Shown: positions 6,617-13,156, numbered from the stretch's first letter. The stretch: DNA of 13,156 nucleotides from JADJQU01 sp035490315 (GCA_035490315.1 DATHET010000069.1:1-13156); one strand, 5' to 3'. Numbers and translations are program-made. The notes: a model not told the origin generated them from the sequence alone.

Positions 6617-7714
6617 ATGACCTACTTTCCGTACATGGTCTTCGCGCGCACGCGCGCCCAACTCGCCCGACATTGCCTCACTCAGTCGGGGATGCCGACG
6701 CCTCCGGCGAGCGAATTCGAGCTGAACGGACCGACACGGGCGATCGACGCGGGTTACGCCGGAGTCGAGGCCTTGCCCGAGTTCGAAGCACGGATCGCGG
6801 CGATGCTGCGCGTCGATCCGAGCCGCGTGATCGCCACCCTCGGCGCGACCGGGGGCATGCACCTGGCGGCCTGGCGTTTCTTCGGACCGGGCACGCGGGT
6901 GGCGAGCGAGACTCCCTCCTACGAACCGCTGCGCGCCCTGCCCCAGGCGTTCGGGGCCGAGACCGTGCTGGTCGAGCGCGATCCGGCCGCCGGCTGGCGC
7001 CTGGATCCCGCCCGGGTGCGCCGCGCCCTCGCCGGTGCGGAGCGCGGGCACGTCTTCCTCACCAACTCGCACAATCCGACCGGCGCGCTGATGTCGGGCC
7101 AAGAGATCGCGGCTCTGGCGCGCGAGGCCGAGCTCTGCCGCGGCGTGCTGGTGTCTTGCGAGGTCTATCTAGAGTTCGCGGAGCTCGGCCTGCGCGCTCC
7201 GGCCTTCCAGGTCGCGCCCAACACCATCTCGATCTCGAGCTTGACCAAGGCCTACGGCCTGGGCGGCTTGAGACTGGGCTGGATGGTGCTCGGGGAGGGG
7301 CTGGTCGGGGAGCGCGCCAGCATCATGGACCTGGCTTACCTGACCTACGTCGACTTGCCGACGCCGGCGCTGCGCGCGGGGGTGCTGGCCCTGGATCAAC
7401 TGCAGCGGCTGCGCGGGCCCTTGGAGAAGGTGCGGCGCGAGTCGCGGCCGCTGTTCGTGGAGTGGCTGGCCGCGACGAACGAGCTGCGATCCACCGAGCC
7501 GGCCCTGGGCTTGACCGCCTTCCCGGAAGTCGTCGGGGTGACGGACACGCGCGCCCTGGCGGAGCACCTGCTCGAGCGCTTCGACGTCGGAGTGGTTCCC
7601 GGGGAGTTCTTCGGGCGGGCAGGCCACCTGCGAGTCGGTTTCGCCCAGGAGCCGGCGCGCCTGGAGCAGGCCTTGAGCCGGCTCGGCGAGGGCATCCGCG
7701 ACTACCTCGGCTGA
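6617..7714 (+). CDS. Class I/II aminotransferase-like PLP protein (Asp-to-Cys at cofactor site)
   Basis: This is a fold-type I PLP protein of 365 residues. The fold's markers appear in order: the TLGATGGMHLA phosphate-loop segment (74-84), the SETPSYEPL aromatic stacking region (97-105), N153 in NSHNPTG (150-156), Y184, the Schiff-base lysine K211 in SISSLTKAYGLGG, the phosphate-binding R219 and the substrate-carboxylate R339 in GHLRVGFA. The DEVY motif, whose Asp binds the PLP ring nitrogen, reads C181-E-V-Y (TGC at 7157-7159). Loss of that Asp normally cripples transamination, so the reaction is uncertain: a degenerate enzyme, a different chemistry or a sequence error. The substrate is unknown. 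The ATG at 6617 includes FPYM before the family core; an ATG at 6635 has TACTTT exactly six bases upstream and may be the true leaderless start. It converges on larC with a 13-base overlap. Confidence 0.85.
   Translation: MTYFPYMVFARTRAQLARHCLTQSGMPTPPASEFELNGPTRAIDAGYAGVEALPEFEARIAAMLRVDPSRVIATLGATGGMHLAAWRFFGPGTRVASETPSYEPLRALPQAFGAETVLVERDPAAGWRLDPARVRRALAGAERGHVFLTNSHNPTGALMSGQEIAALAREAELCRGVLVSCEVYLEFAELGLRAPAFQVAPNTISISSLTKAYGLGGLRLGWMVLGEGLVGERASIMDLAYLTYVDLPTPALRAGVLALDQLQRLRGPLEKVRRESRPLFVEWLAATNELRSTEPALGLTAFPEVVGVTDTRALAEHLLERFDVGVVPGEFFGRAGHLRVGFAQEPARLEQALSRLGEGIRDYLG
6623..6628 (+). promoter_or_regulatory. Candidate -10 box for a leaderless start at 6635
   Basis: TACTTT ends six bases before the in-frame ATG at 6635, the same offset as the ruvB, larC and membrane-protein hexamers. 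It lies inside the coding sequence if translation starts at 6617, so it bears directly on the start choice. No clear -35 is visible. Confidence 0.3.
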
Positions 7715-8931
7715 TCCGCGGACTCGCGCCGCAGCTCTTCGAGCGCCAGGCCGATGGCTTCGCGCTCGAGCTCGCGGATCGGGCGGCCCGAGTCGCGGGA
7801 GAGTCGCGCGAGGTCGTCGTACTCGGGCGAAACGTCGAGGGGGCCGACCGCGGCACTGCCCAAGCGGACCTTGACCCGCACGCAAGCGCCGCCGAGCGAG
7901 ACCTCGCGCTGCTCGCGCTCGAGTTCCGTGCGCTCGCACAGGATCCAGCGCAGCCCCAGCGACGTGGAGTGCGCGAACAAGGCTGCTTCGAGGTCGCGGC
8001 GCCGATCGGCGCGGCACAGGGCGCTGACCACGCTGCCTGGGCGCTCCTTTTTCATCTGGACTGCGCTCGACCAGACTTCGAGGGCCCCGCGCTCGCGCAG
8101 GACCTGCATCAGATGGCCGAGCTCCTCCCCGCTCATGTCGTCGAAGTTGACCTCCATCAGCCAGGCCTGGGCGCTGCGCTCGGAGCTGGGCTGGCTGCCG
8201 AGCTGCACGCGCAGGATGTTCGGCGGACCTTCCTTGGGGTCGCGATGGCCTGCCGCGTAGCCGATGCGCTCGGCGACGAACAAGTCTGGAGCACGGAATT
8301 CGGCGACGCACTCGGCGAGCAGGGCAGCGCCGGTCGGCGTCAAGCGCTCGCCTCCCCCACCTCCGACCTGCATCGGCAGCCCGCGCATGATCTCGGCCGT
8401 GCCGGGAGCCGGCACCGGCATCTCGCCGTGGGCGCAGCGCACCGTTCCCGTGCCGGTCAACGGCGGCGTGGCGACGACGCGCCGGATGCCCAAACGATCG
8501 AGGGCGAGGGCGGCGCCGCAGATGTCGATCAGGGCGTCAACGGCGCCGACTTCATGGAAGTGGATTTCCTCGACCGTGGTGCCGTGCACGCGCGCCTCGG
8601 CTTGGGCGATGCGGCGGAACACGTTGGAAGCGAACTCGCGAGCCTTCGGGCTCAGCGGCGAGCCCTCGATGATCCCCAGACAATCCGACAGACCGCGGTG
8701 CGGTGCATGGTCCGATTCAGGCGTCACCACGGTCAACATCAGGCCGGACAGCGAGCCGCGCCAGGCGACCTCGGTCTGGAAGCGGACCTGCCCCGGCAGC
8801 AGGGCTTCGGCCAGCTGCTCGAGGTCCGCCAGCCGGAAGCGCGGATCTTCCAGGGCGAGCAGGGCCGCCAGGAACATGTCCCCCGCCATGCCGGAGAAGG
8901 GCTCGATGTAAAGGATCTCGGCACTCGCCAT
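7702..8931 (-). CDS. larC: Nickel-pincer cofactor biosynthesis protein LarC
   Basis: LarC is the CTP- and Mn-dependent cyclometallase that inserts nickel into the pyridinium bis-thiocarboxylate precursor, the last step of the nickel-pincer nucleotide made by LarB, LarE and LarC. The 409-residue frame has the full family pattern: ILYIEPFSGMAGDMFLAALL (6-25), HFHEVGAVDALIDICG (124-139), GTVRCAHGEMPVPAPGTAE (162-180), WLMEVNFDDMSGEELGHLMQ (257-276), MKKERPGSVVSALC (293-306) and the final ISPEYDD-like VSPEYDDLARLS. It is a single frame, whereas in Lactobacillus plantarum LarC1 and LarC2 are joined by a frameshift. It starts nine bases after comF, with no Shine-Dalgarno site but TAGATT six bases before the ATG. 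No larA, larB or larE is in the window, so the pathway and the client enzyme must be elsewhere. Confidence 0.94.
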   Translation of the reverse strand: MASAEILYIEPFSGMAGDMFLAALLALEDPRFRLADLEQLAEALLPGQVRFQTEVAWRGSLSGLMLTVVTPESDHAPHRGLSDCLGIIEGSPLSPKAREFASNVFRRIAQAEARVHGTTVEEIHFHEVGAVDALIDICGAALALDRLGIRRVVATPPLTGTGTVRCAHGEMPVPAPGTAEIMRGLPMQVGGGGGERLTPTGAALLAECVAEFRAPDLFVAERIGYAAGHRDPKEGPPNILRVQLGSQPSSERSAQAWLMEVNFDDMSGEELGHLMQVLRERGALEVWSSAVQMKKERPGSVVSALCRADRRRDLEAALFAHSTSLGLRWILCERTELEREQREVSLGGACVRVKVRLGSAAVGPLDVSPEYDDLARLSRDSGRPIRELEREAIGLALEELRRESADQPR

Positions 8932-8937
8932 CGGGGC

Positions 8938-8943
8938 AATCTA
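8938..8943 (-). promoter_or_regulatory. Candidate -10 box of larC overlapping the comF stop
   Basis: On the minus strand TAGATT ends six bases before the larC ATG (8931). Its TAG is also the comF stop codon, so it may be coincidence. If active, it would give larC its own leaderless transcript within the operon. The -35 region (GTGCGG) is poor. Confidence 0.25.
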
Positions 8944-9729
8944 TCCGGCTTCCCTGGCCGCCGCACGCGGACCGGCGCGCGCGATGCACACCACGACGAC
9001 TTCCAAAGCTCCGCCGACGTGCAGGCAGCGCGTGCATTCGTTGGCGGTGGCTCCCGACGTGACGACGTCGTCGACCAGGAGCACCCTTCGCCCCGCGATG
9101 CGCTTCGGGGTTCCCTCGCGCAACGCGAAGGCCTCCCGCACGTTCGCCGTTCGCGAGCGCGATCCCGGCGCGCCCTGCGGCGGCGTCACCCGCGTGCGGC
9201 GCAAACCGGAGAGCCAGCGCAGTCCGAGATCGAGGGCCATGGCGCGCGCCACGAGCCTTGCCTGGTCGAAGCCGCGCACGAAGCGGCGCGTCGGATGCAG
9301 CGGCACGGATACGACCACGGTCCTGTCATCGAGCTCGAGGGCCTCCTCCTCCCGCGCTTGGATCAGCCGATCGGCGAGCAAGGCTCCGAGGGGTCGAGCC
9401 AGGTCTCGCCGGCCGCCGTGCTTGAGCGCGAGGATCCAGGCGCGCGCAGCCGGATCCGCGCCGTAGTCCGCGGCCGCCACGAGGCGCGACCAGCGCGGCG
9501 GATCCAAGCGACAGGCGCTGCAGCGATTGCCGTCAGGGATTCTTGCGGGCAGGAGACCGGCGCACTTCGCGCAGCGCGCAGCTCGCGAAGGCGGCCGCAA
9601 CCGATGCTCTTCGCAGGCGATTCCTTCATCGGTGCCCTGGCCGCACAGGGCGCAGGCTGGCGGAAACAGGGCGCGAGCAAAGCTCGCAAGCTCGCGGTTC
9701 AAGCTGCGCTTCCAATCGAGAGTGTCCAC
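8941..9729 (-). CDS. comF: ComF family phosphoribosyltransferase-like protein
   Basis: ComF proteins pair an N-terminal zinc-binding region with a type I phosphoribosyltransferase fold and, where studied, help natural transformation, probably in handling incoming single-stranded DNA. This 262-residue protein has cysteine pairs C26-x2-C29, C53-x2-C56 and C70-x2-C73 (plus C39), the family's YG......I...K segment (YGADPAARAWILALKHGG, 89-106), VPLHPTRRFVRGFDQARLV (142-160) and the PRPP loop VLLVDDVVTSGAT (216-228). The family's RGFNQ is RGFDQ here. The start is a GTG at 9729, preceded by GAGGTGG on the minus strand; no better ATG lies before the cysteines. It follows the membrane-protein gene by 34 bases and precedes larC by nine. 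No other competence gene is nearby, so uptake of DNA is not shown. Confidence 0.92.
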   Translation of the reverse strand: MDTLDWKRSLNRELASFARALFPPACALCGQGTDEGIACEEHRLRPPSRAARCAKCAGLLPARIPDGNRCSACRLDPPRWSRLVAAADYGADPAARAWILALKHGGRRDLARPLGALLADRLIQAREEEALELDDRTVVVSVPLHPTRRFVRGFDQARLVARAMALDLGLRWLSGLRRTRVTPPQGAPGSRSRTANVREAFALREGTPKRIAGRRVLLVDDVVTSGATANECTRCLHVGGALEVVVVCIARAGPRAAAREAG

Positions 9730-9763
9730 ACCACCTCGACCGATCGAGGCGGCCCTGGCGGCC

Positions 9764-10372
9764 TCAATTCTCGGAATTTTCTTCGGCGGGCTCGTCGACG
9801 TGGACCGCCGCCCGCCGGCTCGGTGCCGCGCGCGGGGCGCTGAGGCCCAGCTCGCGCCGCAATCGATCGGCGTAGGACTGCACCGCCTCGTCGCGCAGGG
9901 AATCGATCGCGAACAGATCGCCGACTTCGCGCGCCAGACCCGGATCGCGGTCGAAATCGGGCGGATGCTGGCGGAACCAGGCGCGCAGGTGGCGCCGAAC
10001 CGTGACCAGCGACCACCACCAGGCGCTCAGCTCGAGCAGAGCGGCGGCAAGCACGACCGCGCCGGTCCACAGCGCCGCTGATCCGACGCTGCCGCCGGCT
10101 TGCGGGACGGCGCGCGCGTAGAGCTGGGCCGCGAAACCAAGCAGCAGCAATCCGAAACCGAGCAGCGTCTGCACACGATGGAAGAGCATCGAGCGCAGGG
10201 AGCGCAGATCCGCGCGCTGGCTGCCGAAGCGCTCCTCGACCAGGGTCTGCGGATCGCGCACCAGCGTTCCGTGGGCCAGGAGAAATCCGCCGGCGAGGCA
10301 CAGCACCAGGCCGAGACTGCCCCAATCCGGCGGCCCCCAGAGACGCTCCTGAGCGAACTCCGCGTCGAGCAT
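9764..10372 (-). CDS. Uncharacterised membrane protein with three predicted helices
   Basis: I do not recognise this 202-residue protein. Hydrophobic segments at about 17-35 (GSLGLVLCLAGGFLLAHG), 67-85 (LLGFGLLLLGFAAQL) and 100-120 (LWTGAVVLAAALLELSAWWW) predict three membrane helices. The charged linker (38-66) contains DPQTLVEERFG, and the Arg-rich VTVRRHLRAWFRQ after helix 3 suggests a cytoplasmic tail by the positive-inside rule. The tail (about 125-202) is helical with GDLFAIDSLRDEAVQSYADRLRRELG. The frame stays open upstream to 10651, but that part crosses the inverted-repeat element and has no protein-like character. The ATG at 10372 has TACCGT six bases upstream and a TTGCGG 17 bases further, a plausible promoter. 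It is the likely first gene of the comF-larC operon. Confidence 0.72.
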   Translation of the reverse strand: MLDAEFAQERLWGPPDWGSLGLVLCLAGGFLLAHGTLVRDPQTLVEERFGSQRADLRSLRSMLFHRVQTLLGFGLLLLGFAAQLYARAVPQAGGSVGSAALWTGAVVLAAALLELSAWWWSLVTVRRHLRAWFRQHPPDFDRDPGLAREVGDLFAIDSLRDEAVQSYADRLRRELGLSAPRAAPSRRAAVHVDEPAEENSEN

Positions 10373-10378
10373 GGGCCG

Positions 10379-10407
10379 ACGGTAGGCGGCAAGCAGTCGC
10401 CCCGCAA
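10379..10407 (-). promoter_or_regulatory. Candidate leaderless promoter of the membrane-protein operon
   Basis: On the minus strand TTGCGG (10407-10402), a 17-base spacer and TACCGT (10384-10379) stand six bases before the ATG at 10372. Spacing is ideal for a sigma70-type promoter; the hexamers match the consensus at TTG and at TANNNT. The first base of the -35 is also the outer base of the inverted repeat, so anything binding or folding that repeat would affect this promoter. Confidence 0.42.
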
Positions 10408-10605
10408 GCGATACTGCCCCGCATCGCTGTGCATGGTCGGCAGCCGGCTGAGGCCGGCCAGCGCGGTGCCCGCACTCTCCCGAGGTTTCCCAGCAATCCC
10501 GGTCCGATCGCTCCTCAGGCTGCGTATCGACGAGAAACGCAGGGGGCCCAGCGCCGACAGCGCATTCCGCGCTTTCCATGCACAGCGATGCGGGGCAGTA
10601 CCGCT
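10407..10605. repeat. 30-bp inverted repeat around a 139-bp hairpin-rich core
   Basis: The arm at 10407-10436 is the reverse complement of that at 10576-10605 at 29 of 30 positions; the exception is A10411 against C10601. Each arm also holds a smaller dyad, AGCGAT-N10-ATCGCT on the left and AGCGAT-N10-ACCGCT on the right. The core folds into GCCGGC-TGAG-GCCGGC (10443-10458), CTGCGT/ACGCAG (10520-10542) and AGCGC-ATTCC-GCGCT (10559-10573). No transposase or clear target-site duplication is seen. Candidates are a REP-doublet (REPIN/BIME-like) or MITE-type repeat, or a structured RNA or operator pair in the divergent gatC region. Confidence 0.8.
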
Positions 10606-10629
10606 CTGGTTCCACCGGGGGAGCCTCCT

Positions 10630-10635
10630 TATCAT
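10630..10635 (+). promoter_or_regulatory. Candidate -10 box of the gatCAB operon
   Basis: TATCAT matches TATAAT at five of six bases. Transcription from it would start near 10642 and leave a leader of about 30 bases. The -35 position 17 bases upstream (TGGTTC) is poor. A small hairpin GGCGC-ACCG-GCGCC (10645-10658) lies in the leader. It is 25 bases beyond the right arm of the inverted repeat. Confidence 0.35.
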
Positions 10636-10671
10636 GGGTCGTTTGGCGCACCGGCGCCGCAACTCACGAAC

Positions 10672-10998
10672 ATGTCGGACTCCAAGATCACTCCCGCCGC
10701 CGCGCCCTCGGGCGAGGCCGACGTGCTGCACATCGCCCGCCTCGCGCGGCTGGCGATCGACCCGGCCCACAGCAGGCAGGTGGCGGCGCAGTTCGCGCGC
10801 ATCCTCGAGGAGTTCAAGACGCTGACGACCCTCGACGTGGAGGGCGTGGAGCCGATGACCCGGCCCACGGACTCGACCGACGTGCTGCGCGACGATCGCG
10901 AGCGGCCGAGCTTGACCGTCGAGGACGCGCTGGCCAATGCACCGGCGCGGGTCGAGAACTTCTTCAGCGTTCCGAAGACGATCGGCGGCGAGGCATGA
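10672..10998 (+). CDS. gatC: Glutamyl/aspartyl-tRNA amidotransferase subunit C
   Basis: GatC is the small belt-like subunit that ties GatA to GatB in the tRNA-dependent amidotransferase. The 108-residue protein shows the family pattern: HIARLARLAID (20-30), an amphipathic helix FARILEEFKTLTTLD (41-55), the VEGVEPM turn (57-62), LRDDRERPSLT (72-82) and the ending ALANAPARVENFFSVPKTIGGE (86-107). About ten extra residues precede the usual start. I chose the ATG at 10672 because upstream sequence in the same frame belongs to the inverted-repeat region. It shares an ATGA with gatA, indicating tight translational coupling. Confidence 0.96.
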   Translation: MSDSKITPAAAPSGEADVLHIARLARLAIDPAHSRQVAAQFARILEEFKTLTTLDVEGVEPMTRPTDSTDVLRDDRERPSLTVEDALANAPARVENFFSVPKTIGGEA

Positions 10999-12491
10999 GT
11001 CGCGCGCTGCCGATCCAGGATGCCTGCGCCCAGGCCGCGGCTTTCCGCCGCGGCGAGTCCAGCGCGGAGCAGAACGTCCGGGATGCTTTCGACCGCATCG
11101 ACGCGCTCGACGGGAGCCTGAACGCCTTCGCGGTCCTCGAGCGCGAGCGCGCCCTGGCCCTCGCGGCCGCGATCGATCGCGACCGGGCCAACGGCATCGC
11201 TGCCGGAGCGCTCGCCGGCGTGCCGGTCGCGCTCAAGGCGAACATGTGCTGGGAGGGCGTCGAGGCGCACTGCGGGAGTCGGATCCTCGCCGGCTACCGT
11301 CCGCCCTACACGGCGACCTTCGTCAGGCGCCTGCTCGACGCGGGAGCGATCCCGCTGGGCATGACCAACATGGACGAGTTCGCCATGGGCAGCTCGGGCG
11401 AGAACTCGGCCTTCGGGATCGCGCGCAATCCCTGGGACAAGAGCCGCACGCCAGGCGGGTCGTCGAGCGGCAGCGCCGCTGCGGTCGCCTCCGGGATGGT
11501 CGCCCTCGCGCTCGGCTCGGACACCGGCGGCTCGGTCCGTCAGCCCGCGGCCTTCTGCGGCATCGCGGGCTTCAAGCCGACCTACGGGCGCGTCTCGCGC
11601 TACGGATTGATCGCCTTCGGAAGCTCGCTGGACCAGGTCAGCCCCTTCGCGCGCAGCGTGCGCGACATCGAGCTGGCGATGCACGTGATCTCCGGAGTCG
11701 ATTCTTTCGACTCGACCACGGCCCAGCTCCCGCCGCTCGAGGCCGACCCGAGCGACGCCGACCTCAAAGGTCTGCGCATCGGCTTGCCGCGCGAGTACTT
11801 CCCGAACGGCCTGTCGGACAGCGTGCGCGCGGTGCTCGAGGCAGCGAAGCAGAAGCTCGCGGCGCTGGGCGCGGAGCTGGTCGAAGTCAGCCTGCCGCAC
11901 ACCCCCTACGCGATTCCTACCTATTACGTGGTGGCGACCGCCGAGGCTTCCTCGAACCTCGCGCGCTACGACGGCATCCGCTACGGGAAGCGCGTCGAAG
12001 GCGACGGGACGCTGCAAGGCATGTTCGCCGCCACGCGCGCCGCCGGTTTCGGAGCGGAGGTGCAGCGGCGGATCCTGCTCGGCACCTACGTGCTGTCCAG
12101 CGGCTACTACGACGCCTGGTACAACCGCGCTCTGCGCGTGCGCCGCCTGCTGCGCCAGGATTTCGATCTCGCCTTCGAGAAGGTCGATCTGATCGTCGGC
12201 CCGACGACGCCGACGCCGGCATTCCGCATCGGGGAGAAGACTTCCGATCCGGTGGCGATGTACCTCTCGGACGTGATGACCGCGCCGACCAGCCTCGCGG
12301 GGCTTCCCGGCATCTCGATCCCGTGCGGATTCGTCGAGGAATCGGGCGCGAGCCTGCCGCTCGGCATGCAGATCATCGGGCCGGCGCTCGGCGACACGCG
12401 CGTGTTGCGCGCCGCCCGAGTTTTCGAAGCAGCGACCGACCACCACGCGCGCCGTCCCGACTTGAAACCGCTGGAGCACGCTCGCGCATGA
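10995..12491 (+). CDS. gatA: Glutamyl/aspartyl-tRNA amidotransferase subunit A (amidase)
   Basis: GatA hydrolyses glutamine and feeds ammonia through a channel to GatB, for transamidation of Glu-tRNA(Gln) and/or Asp-tRNA(Asn). The 498-residue protein has the amidase-signature Ser-cisSer-Lys triad K81, S156 and S180, in GVPVALKANM, RTPGGSSSGS and SDTGGSVRQPAAFCGIAG. These are shifted by two from K79/S154/S178 of the Staphylococcus aureus enzyme. GatA-specific parts follow: FKPTYGRVSRYGLIAFGSSL (193-212), YYVVATAEASSNLARYDG (310-327) and SDVMTAPTSLAGLPGIS (425-441). The Asp after the catalytic lysine (usually KDN) is Ala here, and the usual NLAG is SLAG; neither removes a catalytic residue. It overlaps gatC and gatB by four bases each. 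Confidence 0.97.
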   Translation: MSRALPIQDACAQAAAFRRGESSAEQNVRDAFDRIDALDGSLNAFAVLERERALALAAAIDRDRANGIAAGALAGVPVALKANMCWEGVEAHCGSRILAGYRPPYTATFVRRLLDAGAIPLGMTNMDEFAMGSSGENSAFGIARNPWDKSRTPGGSSSGSAAAVASGMVALALGSDTGGSVRQPAAFCGIAGFKPTYGRVSRYGLIAFGSSLDQVSPFARSVRDIELAMHVISGVDSFDSTTAQLPPLEADPSDADLKGLRIGLPREYFPNGLSDSVRAVLEAAKQKLAALGAELVEVSLPHTPYAIPTYYVVATAEASSNLARYDGIRYGKRVEGDGTLQGMFAATRAAGFGAEVQRRILLGTYVLSSGYYDAWYNRALRVRRLLRQDFDLAFEKVDLIVGPTTPTPAFRIGEKTSDPVAMYLSDVMTAPTSLAGLPGISIPCGFVEESGASLPLGMQIIGPALGDTRVLRAARVFEAATDHHARRPDLKPLEHARA

Positions 12492-13156
12492 GCACCACCA
12501 CGCAAGAAGTCGGCTTCGTCTCGCCGAAAACAGGCGCGCGCTGGATCCCGGTGATCGGCCTGGAGGTCCATTGCCAGCTCAAGACCTGGACCAAATTGTT
12601 TTGCGGCTGCCGCAACGAGTTCGGCGCGCCGCCGAATTCGCTGACCTGCCCGGTGTGCACGGCCCAGCCGGGTGCCTTGCCGGTGCTCAACCGCGAAGCC
12701 CTGGATCTCGCGCTGCGCACAGCGATCGCGCTGGGCGCCGAGGTCGCGCCGCGCTCGAAATTCGACCGCAAGAATTACTTCTACTGCGACCTGCCCAAGG
12801 GCTACCAGATCAGCCAGTACGACCAGCCCTACTGCAAGGGCGGCGGCATCACCCTGGCCTCGGGCAAGCGCGTGCGCCTGACACGCATCCACCTCGAGGA
12901 GGACGCGGGCAAGGCGATCCACGACCGCGGGACGACGACGCTGGTCGACCTCAACCGCGCCGGAGTGCCCTTGATCGAATCGGTCAGCGAGGCCGACATG
13001 CAGAGCTCGCAGGAAGCCGGCGAGTACCTCGACGCCCTCAAGGAGCTGCTCCAGTACGTCGGCGCCAGCGATTGCGACATGGAGAAGGGCTCGCTGCGCT
13101 GCGACGTCAACATCTCCGTGCATCCCGTGGGCGAGGGCTGGCGCACGAAGGTCGAG
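12488..13156 (+). CDS. gatB: Glutamyl/aspartyl-tRNA amidotransferase subunit B, N-terminal part
   Basis: GatB phosphorylates the misacylated tRNA with ATP and completes the amidation using ammonia from GatA. The 223 residues seen cover the cradle domain: IGLEVHCQLKTWTKLFCGC (23-41), FGAPPNSLTCPVCTAQPGAL (45-64), KFDRKNYFYCDLPKGYQISQ with its following YDQP, the HLEEDAGK metal/phosphate site, DLNRAGVPLIE and MEKGSLRCDVNISV. Cysteines C39, C41, C54 and C57 form the CxC...CxxC zinc site found in many GatB proteins. The family's common FYPDLPKGY is FYCDLPKGY here. About half the protein, including the tail domain that contacts tRNA, lies beyond the right edge. The ATG overlaps the gatA stop by four bases. 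Confidence 0.97.
   Translation, partial: MSTTTQEVGFVSPKTGARWIPVIGLEVHCQLKTWTKLFCGCRNEFGAPPNSLTCPVCTAQPGALPVLNREALDLALRTAIALGAEVAPRSKFDRKNYFYCDLPKGYQISQYDQPYCKGGGITLASGKRVRLTRIHLEEDAGKAIHDRGTTTLVDLNRAGVPLIESVSEADMQSSQEAGEYLDALKELLQYVGASDCDMEKGSLRCDVNISVHPVGEGWRTKVE

Noticed and set aside
7702..8931. Split LarC needing a programmed frameshift, as in Lactobacillus plantarum
   Set aside because: The N- and C-terminal LarC motifs all lie in one uninterrupted frame.
6673..9843. A 1056-codon plus-strand open frame
   Set aside because: It is a shadow. It runs out of frame through the aminotransferase-like gene and antisense to larC and comF, all of which have clear family motifs. GC-rich coding DNA lacks stops in such frames.
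10437..10575. A tRNA or T-box-like riboswitch in the core of the inverted repeat
   Set aside because: I could not draw a cloverleaf, and there is no T-box or antiterminator sequence or terminator T-run. The hairpins are real but fit no RNA family I know.
10407..10605. An insertion sequence defined by the 30-bp inverted repeats
   Set aside because: Only 139 bp lie between the arms, with no transposase and no clear target-site duplication, so at most it is a non-autonomous or REP-type element.
10632..12479. A 615-codon minus-strand open frame opposite gatC and gatA
   Set aside because: It is antisense to two certain genes, with Arg/Ala-rich low-complexity translation and no motif.

Overview
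The window is about 13 kb of very GC-rich (roughly two-thirds G+C), densely coding chromosomal DNA from a bacterium with two membranes. It encodes a lipoprotein with a clear lipobox, a secreted SH3-repeat protein, a SpoIID/LytB protein and the GatCAB amidotransferase. Good Shine-Dalgarno sites are rare. The lipoprotein is built like the Ig-like (SbsA/Ig_5 type) surface proteins common in high-GC Planctomycetota. That phylum is my best guess for the source, but it is an inference and no rRNA or tRNA gene is present to test it. I see no phage, transposase, CRISPR array or defence gene, so this looks like core genome.

Layout. (1) Positions 1-955, minus strand: the N-terminal part of an Ig-like lipoprotein that runs off the left edge. 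(2) 956-1370: a divergent intergenic region with two hairpins. (3) 1371-4855, plus strand: an overlapping trio of ruvB (Holliday-junction helicase), a SpoIID/LytB-domain protein and tgt (tRNA-guanine transglycosylase). (4) 6449 down to 4959, minus strand: a secreted two-SH3-domain protein followed by a 53-residue four-cysteine protein that was too short to be caught by length-based ORF calling. (5) 6617/6635-7714, plus strand: a fold-type I PLP enzyme whose cofactor-binding Asp is replaced by Cys. (6) 10372 down to 7702, minus strand: a likely operon of an unrecognised three-helix membrane protein, comF and larC. (7) 10373-10671: a divergent intergenic region containing a 30-bp inverted repeat, 29 of 30 positions matched, around a hairpin-rich core. 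(8) 10672-13156, plus strand: gatC-gatA-gatB with 4-bp ATGA overlaps; gatB is cut by the right edge.

Gene cooperation. GatCAB converts misacylated Glu-tRNA(Gln) and/or Asp-tRNA(Asn) to the correct aminoacyl-tRNAs. Tgt puts preQ1 into tRNA on the route to queuosine. The ruvB-spoIID-tgt order looks like a remnant of the ruv-(spoIID)-queA-tgt cluster of other bacteria. The most interesting points are the 199-bp inverted-repeat element upstream of gatC, a TANNNT hexamer exactly six bases before four start codons (suggesting leaderless transcripts), the Asp-to-Cys change in the aminotransferase-like protein, the small cysteine protein, and a 37-bp palindrome upstream of the SH3 gene. I did not find a complete novel multi-gene system.
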